A DNA stretch of 64,000 nt, from assembly GCF_020711235.1 (NCBI RefSeq), contig NZ_JAJFAV010000003.1:186001-250000 (forward strand). The letters run 5' to 3'. The DNA is from Hymenobacter sp. 15J16-1T3B. Its GTDB lineage: Bacteria; Bacteroidota; Bacteroidia; Cytophagales; Hymenobacteraceae. The notes below the pieces were generated by a model. That model ran no database searches. It saw nothing but the letters and a program-made list of their open reading frames with translations, and had not been told where the DNA came from. Positions 1 through 9,373 of this stretch are shown piece after piece. Numbering within the stretch: the stretch's first letter is position 1; every line of letters begins with the position of its first letter. A program made the translations under genes and the position numbers.

Positions 1-22
1 CGTTGATGATCAGGATTTGCAT
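1..22 (-). CDS. aroQ: Start of probable AroQ (partial, runs off window)
   Basis: Read on the minus strand, the first 22 bases give an ATG followed by codons for MQILIIN. That matches the usual N-terminus of type II 3-dehydroquinate dehydratase (M-K-I-L-I-I-N-G-P-N), a shikimate-pathway enzyme. The gene is divergent from xerD. A TAAACTTG sequence on the minus strand between them could be its -7 box. Only seven residues are visible, so the call rests on this short match and on my recollection that aroQ and xerD are neighbours in Bacteroidota. Confidence 0.5.
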
Positions 23-80
23 AGCGGGGGAGAAACCAGTGCCGAAGCCACAAGTTTAGCGAACGGCCGGCGGCGGGCCG

Positions 81-88
81 TACCTTTG
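81..88 (+). promoter_or_regulatory. Bacteroidota -7 box of xerD (TACCTTTG)
   Basis: TACCTTTG fits the TAnnTTTG -7 consensus exactly. It ends 6 nt before the ATG at 95, so transcription should begin at or next to the start codon. This also argues for the 95 start over the in-frame ATG at 17, which lies upstream of the promoter. Confidence 0.75.
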
Positions 89-94
89 CCCGCT

Positions 95-1000
95 ATGGCG
101 CTTACCTGGAACCTCGCCCTGAAGCAGTTTGAAGGCTACCTGCGGCTGGAAAAGTCGCTGTCGGGCCACTCCATCGAAGCCTACGTGCGCGACGTGGACA
201 AGCTGCGCCAGTACCTGGAAATCCGCAAGCTGCCCGCCCGGCCCGACCAGGTGACCAGCGGCATCATCCGCGACTTCCTGGCCTGGCTCAGTGAGCTGGA
301 GCTGACGGCCAACTCGCAGGCGCGCACCCTCTCGGGGCTGCGGGCCTTTTACAAGTTTCTGCTCATCGAAGACCTGGCCCAGCAAGACCCCACCGACACG
401 GTGGAGTCGCCGAAGCTGGGGCGCAAGCTGCCCGACACGCTCAGCTACGAAGAAATCGAGCGGCTGCTCGCCGCCATCGACCTGAGCACCAACGAGGGCA
501 CCCGCAACCGGGCCATGCTGGAGGTGCTCTACTCCTCGGGCCTGCGCGTGTCGGAGCTGGTGGGGCTGCGCCTCTCCAATCTGTACGTCGACCAAGGCTT
601 CGTGCGGGTGCTGGGCAAGGGCTCGAAGGAACGCCTCGTGCCCATCGGCCGCGACGCGCTCAAGCACGTGGGCCTGTACCTGGAGGGCGTGCGCTGCCAC
701 CTCGACGTGCAGCGCGGCTCGGAGGACATCGTCTTCCTGAACCGCCGCGGCGGGGCCCTCTCGCGGGTGATGGTATTCAACATCATCAAGGACACGGCCG
801 TGAAAGCCGGCATCGACAAGGTCATCAGCCCGCACACCTTCCGCCACTCCTTCGCTACCCACCTCATTGAGGGCGGGGCCGACCTGCGCGCCGTGCAGGA
901 AATGCTGGGCCACGAGAGCATCACCACCACCGAAATCTACACCCACCTCGACCGCGACTACCTGCGGCAGGTCATTACCGCTTTTCACCCGCGCAGCTAA
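95..1000 (+). CDS. xerD: Tyrosine recombinase XerD
   Basis: Site-specific recombinase that resolves chromosome dimers at dif at the septum, expected to act with XerC and FtsK, which is encoded 3 kb downstream. The 301-aa product has an N-terminal SAM-like core-binding domain (about residues 5-90) and a C-terminal catalytic domain. All six catalytic residues are visible: R151, K175, H247, R250, H273 and the nucleophile Y282 (in EIYTH). Their spacing equals that of E. coli XerD shifted by three. The start at 95 is chosen because a consensus -7 box ends 6 nt upstream. The protein could instead be called XerC, but the sequence reads closer to XerD. Confidence 0.93.
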   Translation: MALTWNLALKQFEGYLRLEKSLSGHSIEAYVRDVDKLRQYLEIRKLPARPDQVTSGIIRDFLAWLSELELTANSQARTLSGLRAFYKFLLIEDLAQQDPTDTVESPKLGRKLPDTLSYEEIERLLAAIDLSTNEGTRNRAMLEVLYSSGLRVSELVGLRLSNLYVDQGFVRVLGKGSKERLVPIGRDALKHVGLYLEGVRCHLDVQRGSEDIVFLNRRGGALSRVMVFNIIKDTAVKAGIDKVISPHTFRHSFATHLIEGGADLRAVQEMLGHESITTTEIYTHLDRDYLRQVITAFHPRS

Positions 1001-1149
1001 CTGAAGCGGGGTGGCGCTGAACGGGAATACTGGCTTCTGAGTTAGGGAAAGTCGATAAAAGGTATATTTTTAAGGTTAAATATGGCTTGATAAAGTTGCG
1101 GGTTGAGCCCGCAGCTATGGGCCGATACCCCACCTTACCTTTTTCGTCC

Positions 1150-1653
1150 ATGAACCGTTTGTCGTTGCTCCTGGCCAGCCTACTGCTGGCACTGCTGGCC
1201 GTACCGGGCTTCGCCCAGAAAACCAAGCGCACCACCCTGAAAGCCGGCACACTCGTCGTGCTCGAAACCAGCAACCCGCTCTCGTCCAAGGACGCGCAGG
1301 TTGGGCAGAGCGTGACGCTGCGGGTGAAATACGACGTGATGATCAACGGAAGGGCCGTTATCAAGGCCGGGGCACCGGGTAGCGCACAGGTGGTAGCGGC
1401 CGAACAGCGCAAAGGACTGGGCAAGGAGGGCTCGTTGTCCATTCGTCCTACCGTGGTGCAGGCCGTCGACGGGCAAATGGTGCCGCTGACCGGCAACGGC
1501 GTGGGGCAAAACGGGGACGACACCAAGGGCGGCACCATCGCGCTGGCGGTGGTGGTCAGCCCACTGTTCCTGCTCAAGAAGGGCAAGGACGCCACCATCC
1601 CGGCCGGCTACGAAATGCAGGCCAACGTGGCTTCCGAAACCGTCATTCAGTAG
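1150..1653 (+). CDS. Secreted protein of unknown function
   Basis: A 167-aa protein with a clear signal peptide (MNRLSLLLASLLLALLAVPG, cleavage near FAQ-KT), so it is probably periplasmic. The mature part contains LKAGTLVVLETSNPLSSKDA and a repeated glycine/valine beta pattern, and it ends with a hydrophobic stretch (ALAVVVSPLFLL) and a short tail. I do not recognise a named domain. The ATG at 1150 is preferred over 1087 because it begins exactly at the signal peptide and has a TACCTTTT -7-like box about 12 nt upstream. The AT-rich stretch at 1040-1085 may hold further promoter elements. Confidence 0.75.
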   Translation: MNRLSLLLASLLLALLAVPGFAQKTKRTTLKAGTLVVLETSNPLSSKDAQVGQSVTLRVKYDVMINGRAVIKAGAPGSAQVVAAEQRKGLGKEGSLSIRPTVVQAVDGQMVPLTGNGVGQNGDDTKGGTIALAVVVSPLFLLKKGKDATIPAGYEMQANVASETVIQ

Positions 1654-1744
1654 CTGTTGAACGGTTTTTGCCACAAGGCTTGGTCCGCCGACCGGGCCTT
1701 CTGGTTGCTGGCGTGATGTCGCGGCACCCCGCGCGGCCAACGAC

Positions 1745-2176
1745 TCAGGAAGCCGACCCCGGGCCGGCCTGCTGGCTGCGCAACCACTGCTGGGCTTCGG
1801 CCAAGTCGTCGAAAATCTGCAGCTCAAACTGCTGGCCGAAGGGGCGGCGGGCGGCCACGTCGGCGGTGCTGGCCAGCAGGTGCGGGGGCGTCACGTGGGC
1901 CACGTAGCGCAGCCCCCGTTCGGCCGCCACGGGCGCCCAGATGTGCTCCAGCCAGGCAGTGGAGCTAAACCACGGCCCGGACAAGCGGCTGTTATCGTTG
2001 AGCAGGCAGGGCGAGGGGAAGTGCCGCAGCGACGACAAATACGCCTCTGCGCCCCGCTCGGCGTCGCGGGTGGGCACGTAGCCGGCCCAGCTGGCCTGCA
2101 ACCAGCGGTTGACAGGATCGAACTGAATGGAGCAGTACACCTGCTCGTCCTGGTTGTAGAGGTCCTGGAGGCGCAT
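1745..2176 (-). CDS. STAS/SpoIIAA-like hypothetical protein
   Basis: A soluble protein of 143 aa. The pattern (FDPVNRWLQASWAGYVPT, then DNSRLSGPW and a C-terminal LQIFDDLAEAQQWL helix) resembles the small SpoIIAA-like proteins common in Cytophagales. Their function is not known. The ATG at 2176 is preferred over the upstream one at 2278 because the extension is Arg/Pro-rich and overlaps the start of the divergent gene. The gene ends 91 bp from the convergent secreted-protein gene, and I see no terminator hairpin in that gap. Confidence 0.65.
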   Translation of the reverse strand: MRLQDLYNQDEQVYCSIQFDPVNRWLQASWAGYVPTRDAERGAEAYLSSLRHFPSPCLLNDNSRLSGPWFSSTAWLEHIWAPVAAERGLRYVAHVTPPHLLASTADVAARRPFGQQFELQIFDDLAEAQQWLRSQQAGPGSAS

Positions 2177-2276
2177 AACGGATAGCAACGGTCGAAACAA
2201 AGCGGACGGCGGCAGCCGCGTATTTATGCGCACGGCCGGTAAAAAGGTTGGCCGCGGGCTGCGACCTTTGCGGCGC

Positions 2277-4001
2277 ATGAATTCCCTCGCGCTGCCGTTT
2301 TTCCGCCGCCCCGTGCTCTGGGCCCTGCTGGCGCTGCTGCTGCTGTGGCTGCCCGTGGTGCTGCGCGGCCCCGATTCCTACGTCATCCTCGACGACAACC
2401 TCGACGCCGAAGTGAGCGTGCCGGTGCTGCTGCACCGCTTCGGCGTGACCCTCGACTACCGCCCCGAGGCCAGCATTCCGGCCATCATGAACGGGCTGCC
2501 GCGCAGTGCGCAGCGGCCGGGGCTGAACGTGACGGTGGGGTTGTTTGGCCTGCTGCCGCCGCTGGCCGCGTACTGGACCAACGACTTGCTGGTACGCGCC
2601 GCCGCCCTGCTCGGCATCTACCTGCTGCTGCGCCGCTACGGCCTGCCGCGGGCGCAGGACCGCCCGCTGTCCGCCGCCGTGGCCCTGGCCTGGGCGGTGT
2701 TGCCCATGCATTCGATGTACGGCCTTTCGGCGCTGGGCACGCCCTGGCCCGTGCTGGCCGTGCTGAACTTGCGCGCCGGCCGCGGCCGGTGGTGGGACTG
2801 GCTGATCCTGGTCGCGTTTCCGCTCTGGTCCATGCTGGTGCTGGCGGGCTTTTTCCTGCTGGTGGCGCTGGGCGGGCTGCTGCTGGCCGACGCGCTGCGG
2901 ACGCGTCGCATCGGCTGGGCGGCCTGGGGTGGGGTAGCAGTGCTGGCCCTGGGCTACCTGCTGGTGGAGTGGCCGCTGATCAGCAGCACCCTGCTGCACC
3001 CGCAGTTCGTGCCGCACCGCGTCGAATTTCGCCTGGCCGAGCTGACGCCGAAGGGGCTGAAAGCCGGCATCCTGAGCTCCTGGCAGTATTTTATGTGGGG
3101 CCAGTACCACGCCAGCCGATTTTTCCGGGGCATCATCCTGCTGACCTTGCCCGCGGCCGCGTGGTGGCACTGGCGCCGCGGCAGCGCCGACCGGCGCTGG
3201 GAGCTGCCCGTGCTGCTGGGGCTGCTGGGCTTGCTGCTGCTGGCCGTGTTCTGCGGCTTTTACCCCCAGCTCATGGGCCCGGTGCAGCGCGTGGCGCCCT
3301 CGCTCGGGGCGTTCAACCTCAGCCGCTTTCATTTCCTGACGCCGCTGCTCTGGTTTGGCCTTTGGGTGGTGGCCCTGCGCGAGTTGCCCGCCGGCCGCCT
3401 GCGCACCGGCTTGGTAACGCTGCAGCTGCTGCTCGGCCTGGTGCAAAACCCCGAGTGGGCCCAGAACCTGCGCCGCTGGACCGGCCGCCCCGACGCGCAC
3501 GAACCCAGCTGGCAGCAGTTTCTGGCCCCCGAGCTGCTCACGCACGTGCGCCAGCGCCTGGAGCAGCGCAGCGGGCAGCCCGCCAGCGCGTGGCGCGTGG
3601 CCTGCCTGGGCCTGCCGCCCGCCGTGGCCCAGCTCGGCGGCTTCTACACCCTCGACTCGTACCAGAGCACCTACCCGCTGCGCTACAAGCATCGGTTCCG
3701 CCCGCTGATTGCCGGCGAACTGGCCAAAAGCCCCGAACTGCAGCGCTACTTCGACGACTGGGGCAGCCGCTGCTACCTGTTCTCCGCCGAGCTGGGCCGC
3801 AACTTCCGCGTGGCCCGCGCGGATGGCCTGGTCGTTCAGCACTGGCGCTTCGACGCGGCGGCATTTCGGCGGCTGGGCGGGCGCTACGTGCTGGCGGCGG
3901 CCCGCCTGGCCCGGCCGGCGGAGGCGGGGCTGCGGCCGGTGGGCTATTTCACCGAGCCCGGGGCGTACTGGGGGCTGTATATTTATGAAGCGAAGCCGTA
4001 G
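2277..4001 (+). CDS. Polytopic membrane protein, DUF6044/YkoS-like
   Basis: A 574-aa integral membrane protein with about ten hydrophobic helices. An early extracytoplasmic loop carries DDNLDAEV, which recalls the acidic first loop of GT-C glycosyltransferases. It looks most like the YkoS/DUF6044 family, although I cannot confirm that by search. The C-terminal ~180 residues are soluble and contain several aromatic and Arg residues. The start at 2277 is supported by GACCTTTG at 2263-2270, a -7-like box ending 6 nt before the ATG. The gene is monocistronic and divergent from the STAS-like gene. A role in surface glycan assembly is inferred. Confidence 0.7.
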   Translation: MNSLALPFFRRPVLWALLALLLLWLPVVLRGPDSYVILDDNLDAEVSVPVLLHRFGVTLDYRPEASIPAIMNGLPRSAQRPGLNVTVGLFGLLPPLAAYWTNDLLVRAAALLGIYLLLRRYGLPRAQDRPLSAAVALAWAVLPMHSMYGLSALGTPWPVLAVLNLRAGRGRWWDWLILVAFPLWSMLVLAGFFLLVALGGLLLADALRTRRIGWAAWGGVAVLALGYLLVEWPLISSTLLHPQFVPHRVEFRLAELTPKGLKAGILSSWQYFMWGQYHASRFFRGIILLTLPAAAWWHWRRGSADRRWELPVLLGLLGLLLLAVFCGFYPQLMGPVQRVAPSLGAFNLSRFHFLTPLLWFGLWVVALRELPAGRLRTGLVTLQLLLGLVQNPEWAQNLRRWTGRPDAHEPSWQQFLAPELLTHVRQRLEQRSGQPASAWRVACLGLPPAVAQLGGFYTLDSYQSTYPLRYKHRFRPLIAGELAKSPELQRYFDDWGSRCYLFSAELGRNFRVARADGLVVQHWRFDAAAFRRLGGRYVLAAARLARPAEAGLRPVGYFTEPGAYWGLYIYEAKP

Positions 4002-4161
4002 CGCCGGGCAGAAATCGGTAAGTAGGAATGCTACGGCCCGGTGGGCTGGCGTTTACGCGCTAATTTCACTGGCCTTTTGCTAGGCCCGGGCGCCGAGCGG
4101 CCCGCTTTTCGTCCCGGCATCTCGCCCGAAACCCGTAATTTCGGCCCTTTAGTGCGTCTGA

Positions 4162-7161
4162 ATGGCAAAGAATACTTACAAACCCGCCAATGGCGCGGCT
4201 CCCCGCGCCACGAACGAACCCCGCCCGGCGCGCAACCAACCGAAGGCGGAAGCCGCCCCGGCGCCGGCCCCCGCCCGGGAGCCGCGCCGCCCCGCTGCGC
4301 CTGTCGCGCCCAAAGCCCCGCGCAAACCCCTGAAAATGCCCAACTTCGGCGGCGCCCTTGGGTTTCTGCAGGACCGCCGCTTTCAGCTGTTTGCCGGCTT
4401 CTTCTTCCTGATTTTCTCGCTGTTCCTCACCATTGCCTTTTTCTCCTACCTCTTCACCGGCCACGCCGACCAGAGCGTGGTGGAGGGCATGGGGCAAACC
4501 TCGGTGAAGGAAGCCGGCCAGGAAACCGGCAACTGGCTGGGCCTGATGGGCGCCTGGCTGGCCTACAAGCTGATTCAGCAAGGCTTCGGCGTGGCCGCCT
4601 TCGCCGTGATTCCCGTGGCCTTTGCCGCCGGCTACAAAATCGTGTTCCGCCGCCAGGAAGTCTCGCTGAGCTTCGTGTCGGCCGTGTGCCTCTTCGCCAT
4701 GCTCTGGCTGAGCATGCTGCTGGGCTACCTCGTGCTTACGCTGCAAACGCCCGGCGCCGACCCGCGCACCGCCCACAGCCTCGACTTTCTCTGCGGCCGC
4801 GTGGGCTACGAAGCGGCCCTGTGGCTCGACAGCCTCATCGGCTGGGGCACGGTTCTGCTGCTGGCTTTCCTGCTGATTTCCTTCGTAGTGGGCTTTTTCA
4901 ACGTCACCACCATCAACATGCCCCGCCGCAGCGCCGGGCTGGAGGATGAAGAGGACGCCGTGCCTAACGGCGCCGCGCAAATGGGCGCCAACCGCCCCGC
5001 CAAAGCGACCGTGGTGCCGGAAGACGACGAAGAGGAAGCTGGTGACGACCTGGGCTTTACCGTGCGCAATGTCGGCCCGGTGGCGGAAGTCCCGAAGCCG
5101 GCGGTGTCGGCTGAACCCAAGCCCGCCGCCAAGCCGGAGCCCGCCCCGACCCGCCCCAGCCTCGCCCTGACGGTGGAAGGCGCCGACGACGACACGCCGC
5201 CGTGGGAGGTAAGCCCCGCCGCCTCGGCTGGCCATACCGTGGCTGGCAGCGTGGCTTCGCTGGCTATGGGCGGGCTGAGCACGGCTGCCAGTGCCGCGGC
5301 CGCACCCGCCCTGGGCGCCGCCACGACAGCTGCCACCGTGGCCGCTGCCGCCAGCGCGGGACCGAGCTTCTCCATCGAAGCCCCGGCCGCCGAGCCGGTG
5401 GCGACGCCTGCTTCGCGCGTGCCTACGCCGCTGTCCTTGGCCGACTTGGCCGACGACAACGCCCCGCTGCCCGCGCCCGCGGCGCCGACCGTGCCCGCCA
5501 AAGGCCCGGCGTTCGAAGTGGAAGTGGCCCCCGAGCCGGAACTACGCATCGAAAAGACCCCGCCCGGCGAGCTGGACCCCTCGGCCGGCGCCGACATGGC
5601 CGTCATTTCGGAGGAAGACGAGGACGCCGAGCAGATGCCCAACGTCAACTACGACCCGACGCTGGACCTCTCGCGCTACCAGTACCCCACGCTGGAGCTG
5701 CTCAACGACTACGGCGTGCCCAAGGCCCAGGTGAGCAAGGAGGAGCTAGAAGCCAACAAGGACCGCATCGTGGAGACGCTGGGCCACTACGGCATCAACA
5801 TCGCCTCCATCAAAGCCACCATCGGCCCCACGGTCACGCTCTACGAAATCGTGCCCGACGCTGGGGTGCGTATCTCGAAGATCAAGAGCCTGGAAGACGA
5901 CATTGCCCTGAGCCTCGCCGCCCTCGGCATCCGCATCATTGCCCCGATTCCGGGCAAAGGCACCATCGGCATCGAGGTGCCGAACACCAAAAAGGAAATG
6001 GTGTCGATTCGCTCGGTGTTTGCCACCGAGAAGTTCGCCCACACCGAAATGGATTTGCCCATTGCCTTCGGCCGCACCATCACCAACGAGGTGTTCGTGG
6101 TCGATTTGGCGAAGATGCCGCACTTGCTCATGGCCGGTGCCACGGGCCAAGGCAAGTCGGTGGGCCTGAACGTGATTCTGGCCTCGCTGCTCTACAAGCG
6201 CCACCCCGCGCACCTGAAGTTTGTGCTCGTCGACCCGAAAAAGGTGGAACTGAGCATCTTCAACAAGATCGAGCGGCACTTCCTGGCGAAGCTGCCCGAC
6301 ACCGAGGAGCCCATCATCACCGACACCAAGAAGGTGGTGCACACGCTCAACTCCTTGTGCATGGAAATGGACCGCCGCTACGACCTGCTCAAGGACGCCG
6401 GCTGCCGTAACCTGAAGGAGTATAACCGCAAGTTCATCGAGCGGCGCCTGAACCCGAAGAAAGGTCACCGCTTCATGCCCTTCATCGTGCTGGTGATTGA
6501 CGAGCTGGCCGACTTGATGATGACCGCCGGCAAGGAAGTGGAAACGCCCATTGCCCGCCTGGCCCAGCTGGCGCGCGCCATCGGCATTCACCTCATCGTA
6601 GCCACCCAGCGCCCCTCGGTGAACGTGATTACCGGCATCATCAAGGCCAACTTTCCCTGCCGCATCAGCTTCAAGGTGACCAGCAAAATCGACTCGCGCA
6701 CCATCCTCGACGCCGGCGGCGCCGACCAGCTGGTGGGCCAGGGCGACATGCTCATCTCCCAGGGCTCCGACATCATCCGCGTGCAGTGCGCTTTCATCGA
6801 CACGCCGGAGGTGGACCGCCTCTGCGACTTCGTGGGCGAGCAGCAGGGCTACCCCGACGCTTACCTGCTGCCCGAAGTAGCCGGCGCCGACGGCGACTCC
6901 AGCGGCGGCGACTCCGACTTCGACCCGGCCGACCGCGACTCCATGTTCGAGGAAGCAGCCCGCGTCATCGTGCTGCACCAGCAGGGCAGTACTTCGCTGA
7001 TTCAGCGCAAGCTCAAGCTGGGCTACAACCGCGCCGGCCGCCTGATCGACCAGCTGGAGCACGCCGGCATCGTCGGGCCTTTCGAGGGCAGCAAAGCCCG
7101 GGAGGTACTTATTCCGGACGAATACGCTTTGGAACAGTTGTTGAATACGCTCCCCAAGTAA
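4162..7161 (+). CDS. ftsK: DNA translocase FtsK/SpoIIIE
   Basis: Septal DNA pump that moves chromosome termini and activates XerCD. The 999-aa protein has a basic Pro/Ala-rich N-terminus, four membrane helices (about residues 74-98, 137-157, 170-195 and 227-247) and a long low-complexity Ala/Pro/Glu linker to about residue 480. The motor domain follows, with Walker A GATGQGKS at 659-666 and Walker B LVIDELADL around residue 780. It ends with a winged-helix gamma domain (TSLIQRKLKLGYNRAGRLID). TAATTTCG at 4136 is a possible -7 box. The lolA-like gene follows after 114 bp, an order I recall as common in Bacteroidota. Confidence 0.95.
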   Translation: MAKNTYKPANGAAPRATNEPRPARNQPKAEAAPAPAPAREPRRPAAPVAPKAPRKPLKMPNFGGALGFLQDRRFQLFAGFFFLIFSLFLTIAFFSYLFTGHADQSVVEGMGQTSVKEAGQETGNWLGLMGAWLAYKLIQQGFGVAAFAVIPVAFAAGYKIVFRRQEVSLSFVSAVCLFAMLWLSMLLGYLVLTLQTPGADPRTAHSLDFLCGRVGYEAALWLDSLIGWGTVLLLAFLLISFVVGFFNVTTINMPRRSAGLEDEEDAVPNGAAQMGANRPAKATVVPEDDEEEAGDDLGFTVRNVGPVAEVPKPAVSAEPKPAAKPEPAPTRPSLALTVEGADDDTPPWEVSPAASAGHTVAGSVASLAMGGLSTAASAAAAPALGAATTAATVAAAASAGPSFSIEAPAAEPVATPASRVPTPLSLADLADDNAPLPAPAAPTVPAKGPAFEVEVAPEPELRIEKTPPGELDPSAGADMAVISEEDEDAEQMPNVNYDPTLDLSRYQYPTLELLNDYGVPKAQVSKEELEANKDRIVETLGHYGINIASIKATIGPTVTLYEIVPDAGVRISKIKSLEDDIALSLAALGIRIIAPIPGKGTIGIEVPNTKKEMVSIRSVFATEKFAHTEMDLPIAFGRTITNEVFVVDLAKMPHLLMAGATGQGKSVGLNVILASLLYKRHPAHLKFVLVDPKKVELSIFNKIERHFLAKLPDTEEPIITDTKKVVHTLNSLCMEMDRRYDLLKDAGCRNLKEYNRKFIERRLNPKKGHRFMPFIVLVIDELADLMMTAGKEVETPIARLAQLARAIGIHLIVATQRPSVNVITGIIKANFPCRISFKVTSKIDSRTILDAGGADQLVGQGDMLISQGSDIIRVQCAFIDTPEVDRLCDFVGEQQGYPDAYLLPEVAGADGDSSGGDSDFDPADRDSMFEEAARVIVLHQQGSTSLIQRKLKLGYNRAGRLIDQLEHAGIVGPFEGSKAREVLIPDEYALEQLLNTLPK

Positions 7162-7275
7162 GCCGCCTGCGGCCTTTGTGACGACAAAATGAAGATTCGG
7201 GGAGCGTTTTTAAACAATCCCGCGTTTTGTACGTCTCATAGGCGCAGTTCCTTTCCGAACTCCCCAAACTCTCCC

Positions 7276-7923
7276 ATGAAAAAAATCATTGCCCTGCTGG
7301 CCCTGGCCGCCTCGTTCGTTCAGCCGGCCGCCGCGCAGCAGGACCCCAAAGCCGGTAAGATTCTGGACCAGATGAGCGCCAAGTACCAGGCCATGAAGGC
7401 GTTCAAGGCCTCGTTTACTCAGACGCTGGAAAACCAGACCGCCAAGGTGAAGGAAAACATGAGCGGCGACATCCTCGTGAGCGGCACCAAGTTTCGGTTG
7501 AAAGTCAACGGACAGGAGGTCATCAACGACGGCAAGGTGGTGTACGCCTACGACAAGTCGACCAACGAGGTGAACATCTCGGAGTACGACCCGTCGGACG
7601 ACCAGGAAATCAACCCCTCGCAGATTTACTCCCTCTACAAAAAGGGCTATAAATACACCTACGCCGGCACCACCAAGGAAGGCGGCGTGACTTGCGACGT
7701 GATTGAACTCTCGCCCGAGGACCACAACAACCAGGTGTACAAAGTGCGCCTGAACGTGAGCCAGGCCGACAAGTCGGTGAAGAGCTGGAAGATGTTCAAG
7801 AAGAACGGCAACCGTTACACCTTCGCCATCAAGAAGTTTGAGCCTAACGCCCTGGTGGATGCGACGACGTTCACCTTCGACAAGGCCAAGTACAAAGGCG
7901 TCCGGGTTATCGACCTGCGCTAA
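7276..7923 (+). CDS. LolA-like outer-membrane lipoprotein carrier
   Basis: Periplasmic chaperone of the LolA family, which carries lipoproteins from the inner to the outer membrane. The 215-aa protein starts with a signal peptide (MKKIIALLALAASFVQPAAA) followed by the family pattern: DQMSAKYQAMKAFKASFTQ, the GDILVSGTKFRLKVNGQEVI beta strands, and VYAYDKSTNEV. The start at 7276 is chosen at the signal peptide, because an upstream in-frame ATG would add a non-secretory extension. It lies downstream of ftsK in the same orientation. A G+C palindrome at 7943-7979 follows the stop but lacks a U-tract. Confidence 0.85.
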   Translation: MKKIIALLALAASFVQPAAAQQDPKAGKILDQMSAKYQAMKAFKASFTQTLENQTAKVKENMSGDILVSGTKFRLKVNGQEVINDGKVVYAYDKSTNEVNISEYDPSDDQEINPSQIYSLYKKGYKYTYAGTTKEGGVTCDVIELSPEDHNNQVYKVRLNVSQADKSVKSWKMFKKNGNRYTFAIKKFEPNALVDATTFTFDKAKYKGVRVIDLR

Positions 7924-8065
7924 GTTTTTTTGGTTGCGACATGCGGCCCGCTTCTGCCTTTTTGGTGGAGGCGGGCCGCGGTGTTGTTGCGGACTTGGAT
8001 GCTGGGGGCGGAGTGCTAAATTGCTCGGCGCAACTGATTAGCATTTATCCTCAGGCCCGTTATCC

Positions 8066-9373
8066 ATGCAGGAAGATTTTCTCCATTACGTCTGGCAGCA
8101 CCAGTATTTCGACAAAGCCAGCTTGCGCACCGAGCAGGGCGAATCCATCGTGGTGCTCAAGCCCGGTTTCCGCAACGCCGACGCCGGCCCCGACTTTCTG
8201 GGGGCGCGCCTGATGCTGGGCGAGGTAGAATGGAACGGAGCCGTGGAAATCCACCTGCGCGCTTCCGACTGGCACCGCCACCAGCACCAGCACGACAAAA
8301 AATACGACCAAGTGATATTGCACGTGGTGCACACCGCCGACCAGTCCGTGCGCCGCACCGACGGCAGCGAAGTGCCCGCCCTGGCCCTGCAGCCGCGCCT
8401 GGTACCCAGCCTGCTCTACGCCTACGAGGCCCTGATGGCTGCCGAGCAGCCGCAGCTCTTGCCCTGCGCGGGTGCCCTGGCCACCGTGCCCGAGGTGACG
8501 CGGCTGAGCATGGTGGAACGGGTGCTGCTGGAGCGCGTGGAGCAGAAGGCCACGGGCGTGCTGGAGCTGCACGAGTTGAGCGGCCACGACTGGGAAACCA
8601 CTGCGTGGCTGGTGCTGGCCGCGGGGTTTGGCTTCAAAAAGAACGCCGAGCCGCTCACGCGCCTAGCCCGGGCCTTGCCGCTGCCGGTGCTGCGCCGCCA
8701 CCGCCACGAGCTGCGCCAGACCGAGGCGCTGCTGCTGGGCCAAGCCGGCCTGCTGCCCGCTGCCGCCGAAGCCCCGGACGCCTACTGCGCCGAGTTGCGC
8801 CGCGAGTACGACTTTCTGAGCCACAAGTACAACCTGGCCGGCACCGCGCTGGCCCCGCACGACTGGAATTTCTTGCGCCTGCGGCCCGCCAACTTTCCTC
8901 CGGTGCGCCTGGCCCAGCTGGCTGCGTTGCTACACGCGCAGCCCCGCCTGTTTCAGCCCCTGCTCGACGCTCCCGACGTGCCGACCCTGGAACAAATGCT
9001 GCTCACGCCGGTCAGTGACTACTGGCAGCGCCACTACCGGCCCGGCGGGGCGGCGGCCAAGGTGCCGGGCCTCGGCCGCAGCAGTGCCCACCTGCTCATC
9101 AGCAATGTGGTGGTGCCGCTGCGGGTGGCGCACGCGCTGAGCCTGGGCGACCAGGCAGGGGTGGAGGCCGCCGTGGAGCTGCTCAGTCAGCTGCCGCGCG
9201 AGCAAAACAGCGTGTTGGCTCCCTATGAGGCCCTGCACTTCCGCCACCGCAGCGCGGCCGACTCGCAGGGGCTGCTAGCTTTGCAGCGCGGCTACTGTCA
9301 GCCGCGCCGCTGCCTGCACTGCGCCATTGGCAGCCGCATCCTCTACCGCCACGTGCCCCCGTCCGCTTCGTGA
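8066..9373 (+). CDS. DUF2851 family protein
   Basis: A 435-aa protein of the DUF2851 family, which is restricted largely to Bacteroidota and has no known function. Family hallmarks are visible: MQEDFLHYVWQHQYFDK at the N-terminus, GFRNADAGPDFLGARL, EIHLRASDWHRHQHQHD and a C-terminal Cys-containing CQPRRCLHCAIG. The His-rich DWHRHQHQHD and the terminal cysteines could bind metal, but that is inference. The stop overlaps the GTG start of the next gene by 4 bp, which suggests translational coupling. Confidence 0.85.
   Translation: MQEDFLHYVWQHQYFDKASLRTEQGESIVVLKPGFRNADAGPDFLGARLMLGEVEWNGAVEIHLRASDWHRHQHQHDKKYDQVILHVVHTADQSVRRTDGSEVPALALQPRLVPSLLYAYEALMAAEQPQLLPCAGALATVPEVTRLSMVERVLLERVEQKATGVLELHELSGHDWETTAWLVLAAGFGFKKNAEPLTRLARALPLPVLRRHRHELRQTEALLLGQAGLLPAAAEAPDAYCAELRREYDFLSHKYNLAGTALAPHDWNFLRLRPANFPPVRLAQLAALLHAQPRLFQPLLDAPDVPTLEQMLLTPVSDYWQRHYRPGGAAAKVPGLGRSSAHLLISNVVVPLRVAHALSLGDQAGVEAAVELLSQLPREQNSVLAPYEALHFRHRSAADSQGLLALQRGYCQPRRCLHCAIGSRILYRHVPPSAS

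Noticed and set aside
7943-7979. Rho-independent terminator after the lolA-like gene
   Set aside because: A 9-bp GCGGCCCGC/GCGGGCCGC stem exists but there is no U-tract downstream. The T-run lies upstream of the stem.
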